A DNA stretch of 64,000 nt from 14-2 sp963628035 (GTDB lineage: Bacteria; Bacillota; Clostridia; Lachnospirales; Lachnospiraceae): NCBI GenBank assembly GCA_963628035.1, contig CAVGED010000107.1:1-64000 (forward strand), given 5' to 3'. Positions 24,067 through 32,589 of the stretch are shown here, one piece after another. The first letter of the stretch is position 1. The number at the start of each line of letters is the position of its first letter. The notes beneath the pieces are model-generated. The model made no database searches and was not told the DNA's origin. It was given only the letters and a program-made list of their open reading frames with translations. The position numbers and the translations under genes are program-made.

Positions 24067-25749
24067 TCAATCTACCTCTTGAATATCTATATTTTTGCAA
24101 TTTGCAACACGTATGCGGTAAACCTCCATCCCGGTCTCATCCACAAGAGGCGCACGGTACGTGTTATTCTGAAACACAAGACCGTCCACGCACATGGCAT
24201 CCAGCAGACGTGGATTGTTTCCGAAGAAATGATTGTTTTCAATCACAACATTTTGATGATAGTTGTTTATGGGGCAGTCAAAATCAGGCTTTACCTTTAC
24301 CGCTGCATTTGCCTGATAGGAATTGTGCAGAATAAAAATATTATTCCGAATCACCACGCTGCGTACCCCGCCGGTTTCAAACCAGTATTTGGCATCCCCC
24401 GGTATATCGATACAATTCTGGTAATTATACAAAACATTGTCCTCAATGATCATCTCTTTGGAGGTAGATACCACGAATCCACGGGGACGATTGTTTCCGC
24501 AATGATTTTTGCGAAGAATCACCCTAGGCATACGCTCTATATTTTCTGCGATATTGCCACTGCATATTCCGGCAGTGGACGCAACCTCTACCACCAGGAC
24601 ATCTTCATTCGGCAGATAGGAGTCAATGACCTCCTGACGCGCCACAACAGCAAGGGTTTCCTTATCATAAACGGTGATATGATCGCCCTTGCGATACATA
24701 TTGATTCCCTTCTGCTGATAATGGATCAGTGCCAGATAGATCTTGTTGTCCTCCACCTTGTCAACCACCGTATACATACCGTGGACGTTGACACAGTCAT
24801 CCATCATGTACTCAAAGCGACAGTTTTCAACGGTAACCGTTCCGGTACAATGGACGAAATGCGCCGCGTCCGTGTTGGTTGATATGGTTCTGCCCTCGGC
24901 TGGAGTGACGATGCAGTCATCAATGGTAACATTCTCGGTAAACTGCGCCAGAAACGGCATGGCTGCCGACTGATAGATCGTAACATTCTTTGCCGTGATA
25001 TCCTTGCTGTCGAAAATAAGCATACCGCCCACGCTCCGAATCTCATGGGTCATCACAAGCACATTCCCGACCTTGGGATCATAGGTGCGCTTTCCCTTCA
25101 GCACGAATTCATCATCGCTCAGGCGTACTGCACGCAGATGCCACAAGGGCACCGGAAGATTTTCCGTATTCTGCACGCCGTCTCCTATGGCAGCTAAAGA
25201 CGTTCTGGAATATACCGCAGGCGCACCCGTCGCCGGATCGAATTCCTGCACAAGAATTGTGCCAAGTGTACCGTCACATTCCCACCGATCACTGCTAAAA
25301 AGCAGATTTTCTCCTCTGACATCGGTTGGAAAATGCTCCTGGTCAATGTGAACCGTAAGTTCATCGCCGCAGACGTCAAGCACTTTGGCCTCCGTATAAA
25401 AGGGCCGGATCACATCAACGGATATGTCCTTTACCGTGACATTTTCACATTTGTCAATGATAAACGGTGTGAGTCTGCCATGTGTAATGAGCTTACTGCC
25501 GTTGCCGTTGATGGTGAGATTTTTTCTGCCTACAACATGGAACAGCGCCTTTCGCATAACGCTGTCATTGTTGCATATCCGGCTGAAGAATTCTTCTGCC
25601 GTATCGTCATATACATGATATTCACCCTTCTCAAAGAAGATCTCCACCTGATCGTACTTTTCTGAAGCGGCAAGCGCCCGGATACAGGCAGGGGTGTAAT
25701 CATGATTATCGCTCTCTCTGTAAAAATCTGAGATATTTATTTGAAACAT
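24067..25749 (-). CDS. GH110-like alpha-1,3-galactosidase (parallel beta-helix)
   Basis: About 560 residues, no signal peptide. The right-handed beta-helix pattern is clear (NLTINGNGSKL, NVTIDDC, TVTVENCRFEY, VVIENNHFFG). The block NTDAAHFVHC followed by MMDDCVNVHG matches the acidic active-site region of GH110 enzymes, which release terminal alpha-1,3-galactose, including from blood-group B type glycans. Length fits the family (about 600). The start at 25749 is six bases after AAGGAG. It sits between the cytoplasmic GH99-like and esterase genes. Activity is inferred from family resemblance; another beta-helix glycosidase is possible. Confidence 0.7.
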   Translation of the reverse strand: MFQINISDFYRESDNHDYTPACIRALAASEKYDQVEIFFEKGEYHVYDDTAEEFFSRICNNDSVMRKALFHVVGRKNLTINGNGSKLITHGRLTPFIIDKCENVTVKDISVDVIRPFYTEAKVLDVCGDELTVHIDQEHFPTDVRGENLLFSSDRWECDGTLGTILVQEFDPATGAPAVYSRTSLAAIGDGVQNTENLPVPLWHLRAVRLSDDEFVLKGKRTYDPKVGNVLVMTHEIRSVGGMLIFDSKDITAKNVTIYQSAAMPFLAQFTENVTIDDCIVTPAEGRTISTNTDAAHFVHCTGTVTVENCRFEYMMDDCVNVHGMYTVVDKVEDNKIYLALIHYQQKGINMYRKGDHITVYDKETLAVVARQEVIDSYLPNEDVLVVEVASTAGICSGNIAENIERMPRVILRKNHCGNNRPRGFVVSTSKEMIIEDNVLYNYQNCIDIPGDAKYWFETGGVRSVVIRNNIFILHNSYQANAAVKVKPDFDCPINNYHQNVVIENNHFFGNNPRLLDAMCVDGLVFQNNTYRAPLVDETGMEVYRIRVANCKNIDIQEVD

Positions 25750-25805
25750 TTGAAACTCCTTCATATCATGTGCAAATACGGCACATGTTCAACATTTGTC
25801 ACTCA

Positions 25806-27422
25806 TTATATTGTAATACTATAGTACAAAGCCCCCAGCGGTGCACAGGAACCATGGAGATAGTAATCGTCCGCCTTCAGGCAGTGACAAACAGAATCCA
25901 CCCATTTAAAGTTGATCTTTGTCGCGCCGCCAAGCATTGCACGTGGCACGGTGAGCGCAATCTTATTACCCTCTGTCTTATAATCAACGAGACCTATGCG
26001 CTGCCATTTGCCCTGTTGCTTTCTTGCCGCAACGGTTTTTCCCTTTCCGTCAGCGCGCAGGTTGAAGCAATATTCAAAATCATTGCTGTCATGAGTGCTT
26101 ATAAGAAGCCGCATCCAGTCCCCGATCCTGTTTGTTTCATCAATCTCATCACGGGTTTCTGCAGTAAACACAAGACTGTCACCCTGCTCCTCCACTGCCA
26201 CCGCAGTGATGATATTGCGGATCGAGTCGTCGGTGATCTCACCCTTAAATGTATCGCTCTTGCGCTGGATCTTTGCGGTTGTATAGTTTTGTGCAGCAAA
26301 TGGTAAGGCGGCTGTCATCTCTTTGTCGATCCCCTTAAACTTGCGCACCTCGTCGATGAGCTGCATATAATAGGCATCGCCGAAGCCTCCGGCCATTGGC
26401 TCGATATCACGGCTGTATTCTGCATCCAGACAATCAAAAATCGCCACTGGTTTGTCGTTGGTCCACACACCAGCCGTCCACTCATTCCATCCCGTCACGA
26501 AGACAATGTCCGGATCCAGGTCTGTTGCACCCTTCCACTGTTCTGCGAAATTATAGCCGTATTTGTAGGAATCCTCCGTTATATGGGCTTCACCGTCGTG
26601 ATAGCTTCTGCCGTGACAGCCGTCAGAGCCATAGAAATAGTTATGGCTAAAGCAGGCGGAACGGTCGCTGTTCTGCGCCACCGACACACTTACAATACGT
26701 TCCCTGTCATCTGCCGTGGCATATGTTGTCTGGGGCCACCCGAAATCGATCCATGGAAAACCATTATCCTTATATTCGCTATTTGGCCAGACTGAGTTCT
26801 TAAAATGGAAAAATCCGGCGATCTCCGGATCCGTCTGATCTAAGATTCCAATAATGATCGGCTTGCCATCCATGCAAAACCAGGTATCTGGATACAGATT
26901 CCGGGCATAAATGGCATCATAGATCTCTTTGATACGCACACCCGAATCGGTGTTGGTATAAAATGCAACCTTCGGGGTTTCCCAGCCGGCTTTGCGCCCC
27001 TCGTCAAGGATCCGCATCATCATAAGGGCCGCATTTTCAAAAATGCGATTGTTTGTCGTGTCAAACACCAGGAAGTCTATTCCTGCATTGGTCAGCATCT
27101 CGACATGCTTACGCATGACCCACTCATCATCATTCTTATAACAGCCGAAAAGCGGTGTGCCCCAATAAAAAGAGGTTCCCCACTCGTAGTCACGAAACGG
27201 ACTGGCTTCGCTGCCTAAAGTCTCGATATCGTACGCTGCAAGGGTATCCTCGAAGAGCTGTACGCTGGTTGACGGGAAGCTCTCATTATCATGGGAAAGA
27301 AAATAAAACATTCCCACAAGCTTCTGCTTCTTTGCGGGCAATGCCCCGGACGGAGTTAAACTCCGTCCAAGACAATCGGTTCCGCCGAGCGCTACATGAT
27401 TGAGCTCTCTCTTTTCACTCAT
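25806..27422 (-). CDS. GH99/GH71-like glycoside hydrolase with C-terminal binding domain, no signal peptide
   Basis: A 538-residue protein. The TIM-barrel region (about 34-360) has VGMFYFLSHD, GIDFLVFDTTN, VAFYTNTDS and the signature VTGWNEWTAGVW, as in GH99/GH71/WbsX-type proteins. It ends with a DOMON/CBM9-like beta-sandwich (about 400-538). It is clearly paralogous to the secreted protein at 32590-34422 but lacks a signal peptide, so it probably acts in the cytoplasm on imported oligosaccharides. Its ATG overlaps the stop of the upstream surface-protein gene (ATGA). Substrate and mechanism are unproven. Confidence 0.72.
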   Translation of the reverse strand: MSEKRELNHVALGGTDCLGRSLTPSGALPAKKQKLVGMFYFLSHDNESFPSTSVQLFEDTLAAYDIETLGSEASPFRDYEWGTSFYWGTPLFGCYKNDDEWVMRKHVEMLTNAGIDFLVFDTTNNRIFENAALMMMRILDEGRKAGWETPKVAFYTNTDSGVRIKEIYDAIYARNLYPDTWFCMDGKPIIIGILDQTDPEIAGFFHFKNSVWPNSEYKDNGFPWIDFGWPQTTYATADDRERIVSVSVAQNSDRSACFSHNYFYGSDGCHGRSYHDGEAHITEDSYKYGYNFAEQWKGATDLDPDIVFVTGWNEWTAGVWTNDKPVAIFDCLDAEYSRDIEPMAGGFGDAYYMQLIDEVRKFKGIDKEMTAALPFAAQNYTTAKIQRKSDTFKGEITDDSIRNIITAVAVEEQGDSLVFTAETRDEIDETNRIGDWMRLLISTHDSNDFEYCFNLRADGKGKTVAARKQQGKWQRIGLVDYKTEGNKIALTVPRAMLGGATKINFKWVDSVCHCLKADDYYLHGSCAPLGALYYSITI

Positions 27423-30400
27423 TGTTGTTCCTTATCCTTTCTTCTCTTGAGCAATGCCAGGAGCAGGATAAGCACTGCCATAAGCACACCGAGACCAAGG
27501 ATTGCAATGGGTACCCAGATACTGATTCCACTGTCCTCTGTGTCATCTGCGCCTGTCTGTCCGCTGGGATCCTTGTCCTTATCCGGCTTCTTGTCACTGT
27601 CGCCGCTGGGATCCGGCTTATCATCCGGCTTCTGCTCATCGTCCTTTGAAGTATTGTCTGCATCGGTGGTGGTATTTCCGGTGTTTGTGTTATCATTCTG
27701 CTTGTTTCCGTTCCCGGAAGTATTGCTGCCGGATGTGTTCCCTGTGTTGCTATTGCCACCGTTGTTATTACCGATATCGCTGCCGCCATTGTTGCCGCCA
27801 TTGTTGCCACCATCGCCCGGCTTATCGCCGCCACCGGTGTTGTCATTATCCGATTTCTCTGTCTTGTCACCGCCGCCGATCACTGTCTCAGCGTCCGTGT
27901 CAAAGGCAACCTTTGAGAATCTCGGTATCACTGTCTCGATAGCACTGATCTCTACATCATAACCCGATGTAGTCACAGACCAGAAGCCATCGTAGTAAAT
28001 GTTATAGCCATAGAATTTTGTAATGGTGTTTGCAGGGTCAGCGGCAGGTGTCATCACAACCGTACCGTTATTGATTGCAAAGTCTGCAATCTTCGTTTTC
28101 GTGCCGTTTACATCGAAATACAATGTTACCGTATTGGTATCGGCATTATCGGAGACATAGATGTTTCTTCCTTCCGTAAAGCTGTATCCGGTCTCAACAT
28201 ATGTTACGGTCTCACTGGTGCCTGCGAATTTAAGACCAACACGCCCATCCTTATTGATATAGATCCGAAGACCTGTCTGATCTGCCGCGATATCATAGTA
28301 GTCGTTCAGACGAAGTGCCACTGATACATAATCGTCAACGTAGGAAGGAATCAACAGCTTAAAGTTGAATTCACTTGTACCAACACCGCTTGTCCTTCTG
28401 CGGAACGCAGCACCGTAGATGCCGCTTTCATCGGATGGACTTCCTATGATCTTGCCGTCCTCCACGCGGGCGTCAAACAGAAGATCCCAGTTCTTGTCAT
28501 CGGCTGCAATGCCTTTTTCCAGATCTGCAATGTAGGTGAACACCTTGCTGTAAGGATCCTTGCTTATTGTGGGAACATCACTGGTACTGTCAACAACCCT
28601 CTCGCTTACTGCCTCAAGCAAAGGACCGCCGAAGCCATGCGCCGAGTTATAGATATAGTAGCCCTTTCCATCTTCGGGGAAGATGTCTTCTCCTTCATTG
28701 ATGTCAGTGGTAACACGCGCAAAGCATACGGTTGCCGTACCGGATACAGGACCGCCGTTCATCTTAACCAGATCCGGCCATTCCTCCTGAAGCGCCTTGT
28801 CATTGCTCCAGTTGTTGGGGTTATATAAGCCATAGGAGTTCTGCTCCAGAACAAGCTGGTAGCCGTTTCCATAGCTTCGGACAAGCTTCAGATCATCATG
28901 TCCGAAGGGATAATCCTCAACAACCCATATCTGCGAAGCAGAGCCATTCTGCTTGTCCTGGTATACCTGATCTCCGATCTGCGTTAGATAGAGTCCGGTT
29001 TCTTTGTTCTGAATGGTAAAGCCTGTGGTAACCTCGGGCTTCTCGCCGGTTGTTCCATTGTACGCATCCCAGAGACTCTTCATCGGTGTCTCCAGTGTGA
29101 CCTGCCTGAATATCCAGATCTGGGAGCCCTCCTTCTTGATGGCGTTAAGCCCTGTCACCTTAACTGCCAGCGGTTCTGAGATGGAGATGGGTGCGTTGGC
29201 GGTATCCTGTCCGTCCATGATCGTGTCAGGCACGATGGGCAGTCTCGTCTTTGCCGTCTGATCGGTAACACCCAGAAGCTGTTTGAAGGTACTTGACTCA
29301 CCTCCTGTAACATTATAAATGTAATAAGCCTTGCCGTTTAAAATATTTACGGTTTCCTCAACTCCGTCTTCTGAGAAGTGGATCATCTCATACCACTCGA
29401 AATTGTTAATACCATCCGACTCGTGATCTTCATCTGAGCTCTGGTTGATACCCAGCGAGGTCATGGTTCCGTCGGTATTGATATACCGCTCGCCTTTGTT
29501 ACAATACATAACCCACTTATAGCCATAATTGTCCTTCAATGTCCAGTACTGGAACTTCTCATCAATATAAGACTGTGCCGTAAGCGCTGTTCCATTGTCG
29601 GTAAGTACCAGACCGTTTGACTCATTCACAAAGATCCAGCCTTCTGAGGTGGAAAATGCTCTCCAGAGGTACTTATCCTTGTCGGTGGTGGGCATTCCGT
29701 TCGTTACCACGTCATACGCTGTTGTCTTTACGGCAACTGCATCCGCCGGATCAACGGTTGTCGGCGGAACGACCGCCTTATATTCGTTGGTGGTTGCGGT
29801 AAGATACGTTCCTCTTCCGTTGTCATAATCATCGCGGTTACAGATCTTCAATGCCGTGCCGGCGGCTGCCGCTTCCGGGATCGTGGTATGATAATCCGTT
29901 CCGGCTTTGTCAAACGCCCGGATAGACTGTGTCCCCTGATAACTGAAGCTTGCATTTGCCAACAACGATGTGGAACCGCCCAGAACAGTGATCCAGGAGC
30001 TATCTGCCTTGCTCTGCAGGTGTCCCGTAACGCCCCAGTTATTGACATGCTTCCACAGCTCGTTATCTGAATCCGCCTTATTTGTCAGGGCGAGTGTGCC
30101 TTCCTTGTTGGTGAGGTAATAACCGGTCTCAACGTTCTGGATCTTATATTCAGACCCGGAGGCGATAAACTTCCACCAGGAGTATTCATTGGCTGTGCCA
30201 ATGGTCTTTACCTCGTAGAATTTCTGTTCTACCTCAGGCGGTGCGCTTACCGGATCCGCGGTAAGACAGGTATCCATCCAGTCGCCCCAGGGGCTCTTGG
30301 TGTAGATTACATAATACTTTCCGTCCGTCAATGCATCAGCCGTCTTGTAGCTTCCGTCATCGGAGAACCGTACCAGTTCGTAGCCTTCCCCGTTGAATAT

Positions 30401-31366
30401 GGTATCGCTCATATGGTCTGAGCCAACCGCTGTACCGCTGTCTATGGCAGTGATCTTCGCGTCTACGCCTACCACCTTGTCGCTTGCCGTTCTCAATACC
30501 CATTTCGAACCGTACCAATCGCCTACTTTAAACTTCGTTCCGGCGTTGTCCTTATCGCTGGTCTGTATCAGCGCTCCATCCGCTTCGCACAGGTACAGTC
30601 CGGTCTTCTTATTTACAAAGCGAAGGGTTGTCCAGGGTGTCCCGTTCCCTTCCACAAACTCCGTCTTCCAATAGCTGTAATCCGGCTCCTCGGACGGGAT
30701 CTGCCCGCTGTTTCCTGCCGCGTTAAACGCCTGTACCGTTCCTGTGACAGTCTCCGTCGGAATGCTTACCGGATCTGCGGTAAGACAGGTATCCATCCAG
30801 TCGCCCCAGGGGCTCTTGGTGTAGATTACATAATACTTTCCGTCCGTCAATGCATCAGCCGTCTTGTAGCTTCCGTCATCGGAGAACCGTACCAGTTCGT
30901 AGCCTTCCCCGTTGAATATGGTATCGCTCATATGGTCTGAGCCAACCGCTGTACCGCTGTCTATGGCAGTGATCTTCGCGTCTACGCCTACCACCTTGTC
31001 GCTTGCCGTTCTCAATACCCATTTCGAACCGTACCAATCGCCTACTTTAAACTTCGTTCCGGCGTTGTCCTTATCGCTGGTCTGTATCAGCGCTCCATCC
31101 GCTTCGCACAGGTACAGTCCGGTCTTCTTATTTACAAAGCGAAGGGTTGTCCAGGGTGTCCCGTTCCCTTCCACAAACTCCGTCTTCCAATAGCTGTAAT
31201 CCGGCTCCTCGGACGGGATCTGCCCGCTGTTTCCTGCCGCGTTAAATGCCTGTACTGTTCCCGTGATCACATCCGGCGTAGCCTTAACGGAGAATCCAAA
31301 CGGCAGCAAGAGCGAAACAATCATTGTCACCACAAGGAGCATTGAGATCAGTTTATTTGTTTTCAT
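27419..31366 (-). CDS. giant secreted, membrane-anchored beta-trefoil-like surface protein
   Basis: About 1315 residues. A signal peptide (MKTNKLISMLLVVTMIVSLL and on to about 30) is followed by two identical 173-residue repeats and then more modules of the same style (TGLYLCEADGALIQTSDKD, TGYYLTNKEGTLALTNKAD, TGLYLTQIGDQVYQD). These look like ricin/fascin-type beta-trefoils that bind sugars. A LamG-like beta-sandwich (about 960-1150), a long Gly/Asn then Asp/Lys linker, one membrane helix (ISIWVPIAILGLGVLMAVLI) and a basic tail complete it. There is no LPXTG. The start at 31366 has GGAGG. It is probably a glycan-capture protein of the long operon. Confidence 0.8.
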   Translation of the reverse strand: MKTNKLISMLLVVTMIVSLLLPFGFSVKATPDVITGTVQAFNAAGNSGQIPSEEPDYSYWKTEFVEGNGTPWTTLRFVNKKTGLYLCEADGALIQTSDKDNAGTKFKVGDWYGSKWVLRTASDKVVGVDAKITAIDSGTAVGSDHMSDTIFNGEGYELVRFSDDGSYKTADALTDGKYYVIYTKSPWGDWMDTCLTADPVSIPTETVTGTVQAFNAAGNSGQIPSEEPDYSYWKTEFVEGNGTPWTTLRFVNKKTGLYLCEADGALIQTSDKDNAGTKFKVGDWYGSKWVLRTASDKVVGVDAKITAIDSGTAVGSDHMSDTIFNGEGYELVRFSDDGSYKTADALTDGKYYVIYTKSPWGDWMDTCLTADPVSAPPEVEQKFYEVKTIGTANEYSWWKFIASGSEYKIQNVETGYYLTNKEGTLALTNKADSDNELWKHVNNWGVTGHLQSKADSSWITVLGGSTSLLANASFSYQGTQSIRAFDKAGTDYHTTIPEAAAAGTALKICNRDDYDNGRGTYLTATTNEYKAVVPPTTVDPADAVAVKTTAYDVVTNGMPTTDKDKYLWRAFSTSEGWIFVNESNGLVLTDNGTALTAQSYIDEKFQYWTLKDNYGYKWVMYCNKGERYINTDGTMTSLGINQSSDEDHESDGINNFEWYEMIHFSEDGVEETVNILNGKAYYIYNVTGGESSTFKQLLGVTDQTAKTRLPIVPDTIMDGQDTANAPISISEPLAVKVTGLNAIKKEGSQIWIFRQVTLETPMKSLWDAYNGTTGEKPEVTTGFTIQNKETGLYLTQIGDQVYQDKQNGSASQIWVVEDYPFGHDDLKLVRSYGNGYQLVLEQNSYGLYNPNNWSNDKALQEEWPDLVKMNGGPVSGTATVCFARVTTDINEGEDIFPEDGKGYYIYNSAHGFGGPLLEAVSERVVDSTSDVPTISKDPYSKVFTYIADLEKGIAADDKNWDLLFDARVEDGKIIGSPSDESGIYGAAFRRRTSGVGTSEFNFKLLIPSYVDDYVSVALRLNDYYDIAADQTGLRIYINKDGRVGLKFAGTSETVTYVETGYSFTEGRNIYVSDNADTNTVTLYFDVNGTKTKIADFAINNGTVVMTPAADPANTITKFYGYNIYYDGFWSVTTSGYDVEISAIETVIPRFSKVAFDTDAETVIGGGDKTEKSDNDNTGGGDKPGDGGNNGGNNGGSDIGNNNGGNSNTGNTSGSNTSGNGNKQNDNTNTGNTTTDADNTSKDDEQKPDDKPDPSGDSDKKPDKDKDPSGQTGADDTEDSGISIWVPIAILGLGVLMAVLILLLALLKRRKDKEQQ
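30246..31263 (-). repeat. two near-identical about 499-bp tandem repeats (period 519 bp)
   Basis: Copies at 30246-30744 and 30765-31263 differ at only a few positions near the ends and encode identical 173-residue modules. Such identity implies a very recent duplication or ongoing gene conversion. Confidence 0.95.
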
Positions 31367-32576
31367 CCGAATCCCTCCCAGCATCATTCTTATTTGAAGT
31401 GGTTGTCGGCTTCTTTCTCATAATGAAGAAAGCAGCAACTCCGGCGCCCAGCACCATAACTCCGGCTATAACAGCACACACAACCAATATCGTTTTACTT
31501 GGGTCATTTTTCTTTGTCTCGGTTTTATCCTTGTCCGTCTTACTCTCATCCTTCTGTGTATCTTTGTCCGGGTCCTTCTTGTCATCACCGGCCGGGGTTG
31601 TTGTCTTATCCCCATCCGTGACAGTCCCATCGGTTGTTCCGGCAGGATTGTCGATATCGGTGCTTCCCGGCTGATCGGCTTCGCTGCCCGGTGTGTTCGT
31701 ATTCTTATCTCCGGTCGTATTGCCGCCATGCGTGGTATCTGAACCCGGTGTGGAAGGATTGTTATTATTCTGGCCTCCGCCGGTATTCGTATTTCCACCG
31801 GAGGGGTTCGAAGAAGGCTTTGCCGCCAGGGTCAGCGTATTGTAATACTCTATCAGTCCGCCTCCGGTAGTCTTATCGTAACCAACTTCTTCATTGCAGC
31901 CTGCGCCCAGTGTATTTGTATAGCCACCGTCATTTCCTACCATATAGCAGCCGATGCCCCACTCACCGCTCTTTAACTCAAGTGCAGTAAAATTCCCTTT
32001 GCCTTTTTCATTTTCCTTCGCCGTCACCTGTAACTCCGAAAGCGGAATTGCGATCTCCAGATTGTACACACCTCCTGCCACCTCTCTGGAAGCGGATTTA
32101 CAATTCTTCGCAATGCTTCCTCCCTGAAAATTATCCCGGGAGATACCCATCAGGCCGTCCTCACCCACACCGATACATTTGAAGGTATAAAAGATCCCAG
32201 GCTTATTGTCCTTGATCTTCTTGTTGGGGCTCAGATCGATCTGAAACCTCGCATCTGTAATATCCACATTCCTGGCCGTGATTCCCACGTACAGATGACC
32301 TTCATCCCATGCGAAGGAGTAGGTCAGATCCGGGAAATTGGCATTCGCAGTCGTGGGATCCTGATCCGCAAGGTTATAATAGAACAGGCTCAGGTTCGAG
32401 CTGTTAAAGGGCACCGCCGGACCGTATTCACTGCTGTTCACAACACCATCGATGGTGGGCGTGCCGTATGCTGCGGTATACGTTGGGCCGGCTGCTCTTA
32501 CGTTCATGGGAAGGAAAGCAACCATCACCACCACCACCATTGCCAAAACTATTTTTGAGTCTAAAATCCTTTTCAC
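31353..32576 (-). CDS. secreted, membrane-anchored DOMON/CBM9-like carbohydrate-binding protein
   Basis: About 407 residues. A signal peptide (IVLAMVVVVMVAFLPMNVRA) is followed by one beta-sandwich domain (about 30-250) with TPTIDGVVNSSEYGPAVPF, FAWDEGHLYVGITARNVD and NLEIAIPLSEL, the pattern of CBM9/DOMON-type sugar-binding domains. A Thr/Gly/Asp/Lys linker, one membrane helix (ILVVCAVIAGVMVLGAGVAA) and a short basic/acidic tail end the protein. The start is GTG at 32576, 8 bases after AAGGAGG. It overlaps the trefoil gene by 14 bases, so the two are probably made together and act together at the surface. Confidence 0.8.
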   Translation of the reverse strand: MKRILDSKIVLAMVVVVMVAFLPMNVRAAGPTYTAAYGTPTIDGVVNSSEYGPAVPFNSSNLSLFYYNLADQDPTTANANFPDLTYSFAWDEGHLYVGITARNVDITDARFQIDLSPNKKIKDNKPGIFYTFKCIGVGEDGLMGISRDNFQGGSIAKNCKSASREVAGGVYNLEIAIPLSELQVTAKENEKGKGNFTALELKSGEWGIGCYMVGNDGGYTNTLGAGCNEEVGYDKTTGGGLIEYYNTLTLAAKPSSNPSGGNTNTGGGQNNNNPSTPGSDTTHGGNTTGDKNTNTPGSEADQPGSTDIDNPAGTTDGTVTDGDKTTTPAGDDKKDPDKDTQKDESKTDKDKTETKKNDPSKTILVVCAVIAGVMVLGAGVAAFFIMRKKPTTTSNKNDAGRDSDENK

Positions 32577-32589
32577 GCTGTGTTCCTCC

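Noticed and set aside
32518..32542. run of CAC/CAT codons that looks like a polyhistidine tag
   Set aside because: On the coding (minus) strand it encodes the poly-valine core of a signal peptide; there is no sign of vector sequence.
27419..32576. possible LPXTG sortase anchors on the two surface proteins
   Set aside because: Both C-termini have a membrane helix and basic tail, but I find no LPXTG-like motif before the helix, so I call them membrane-anchored.
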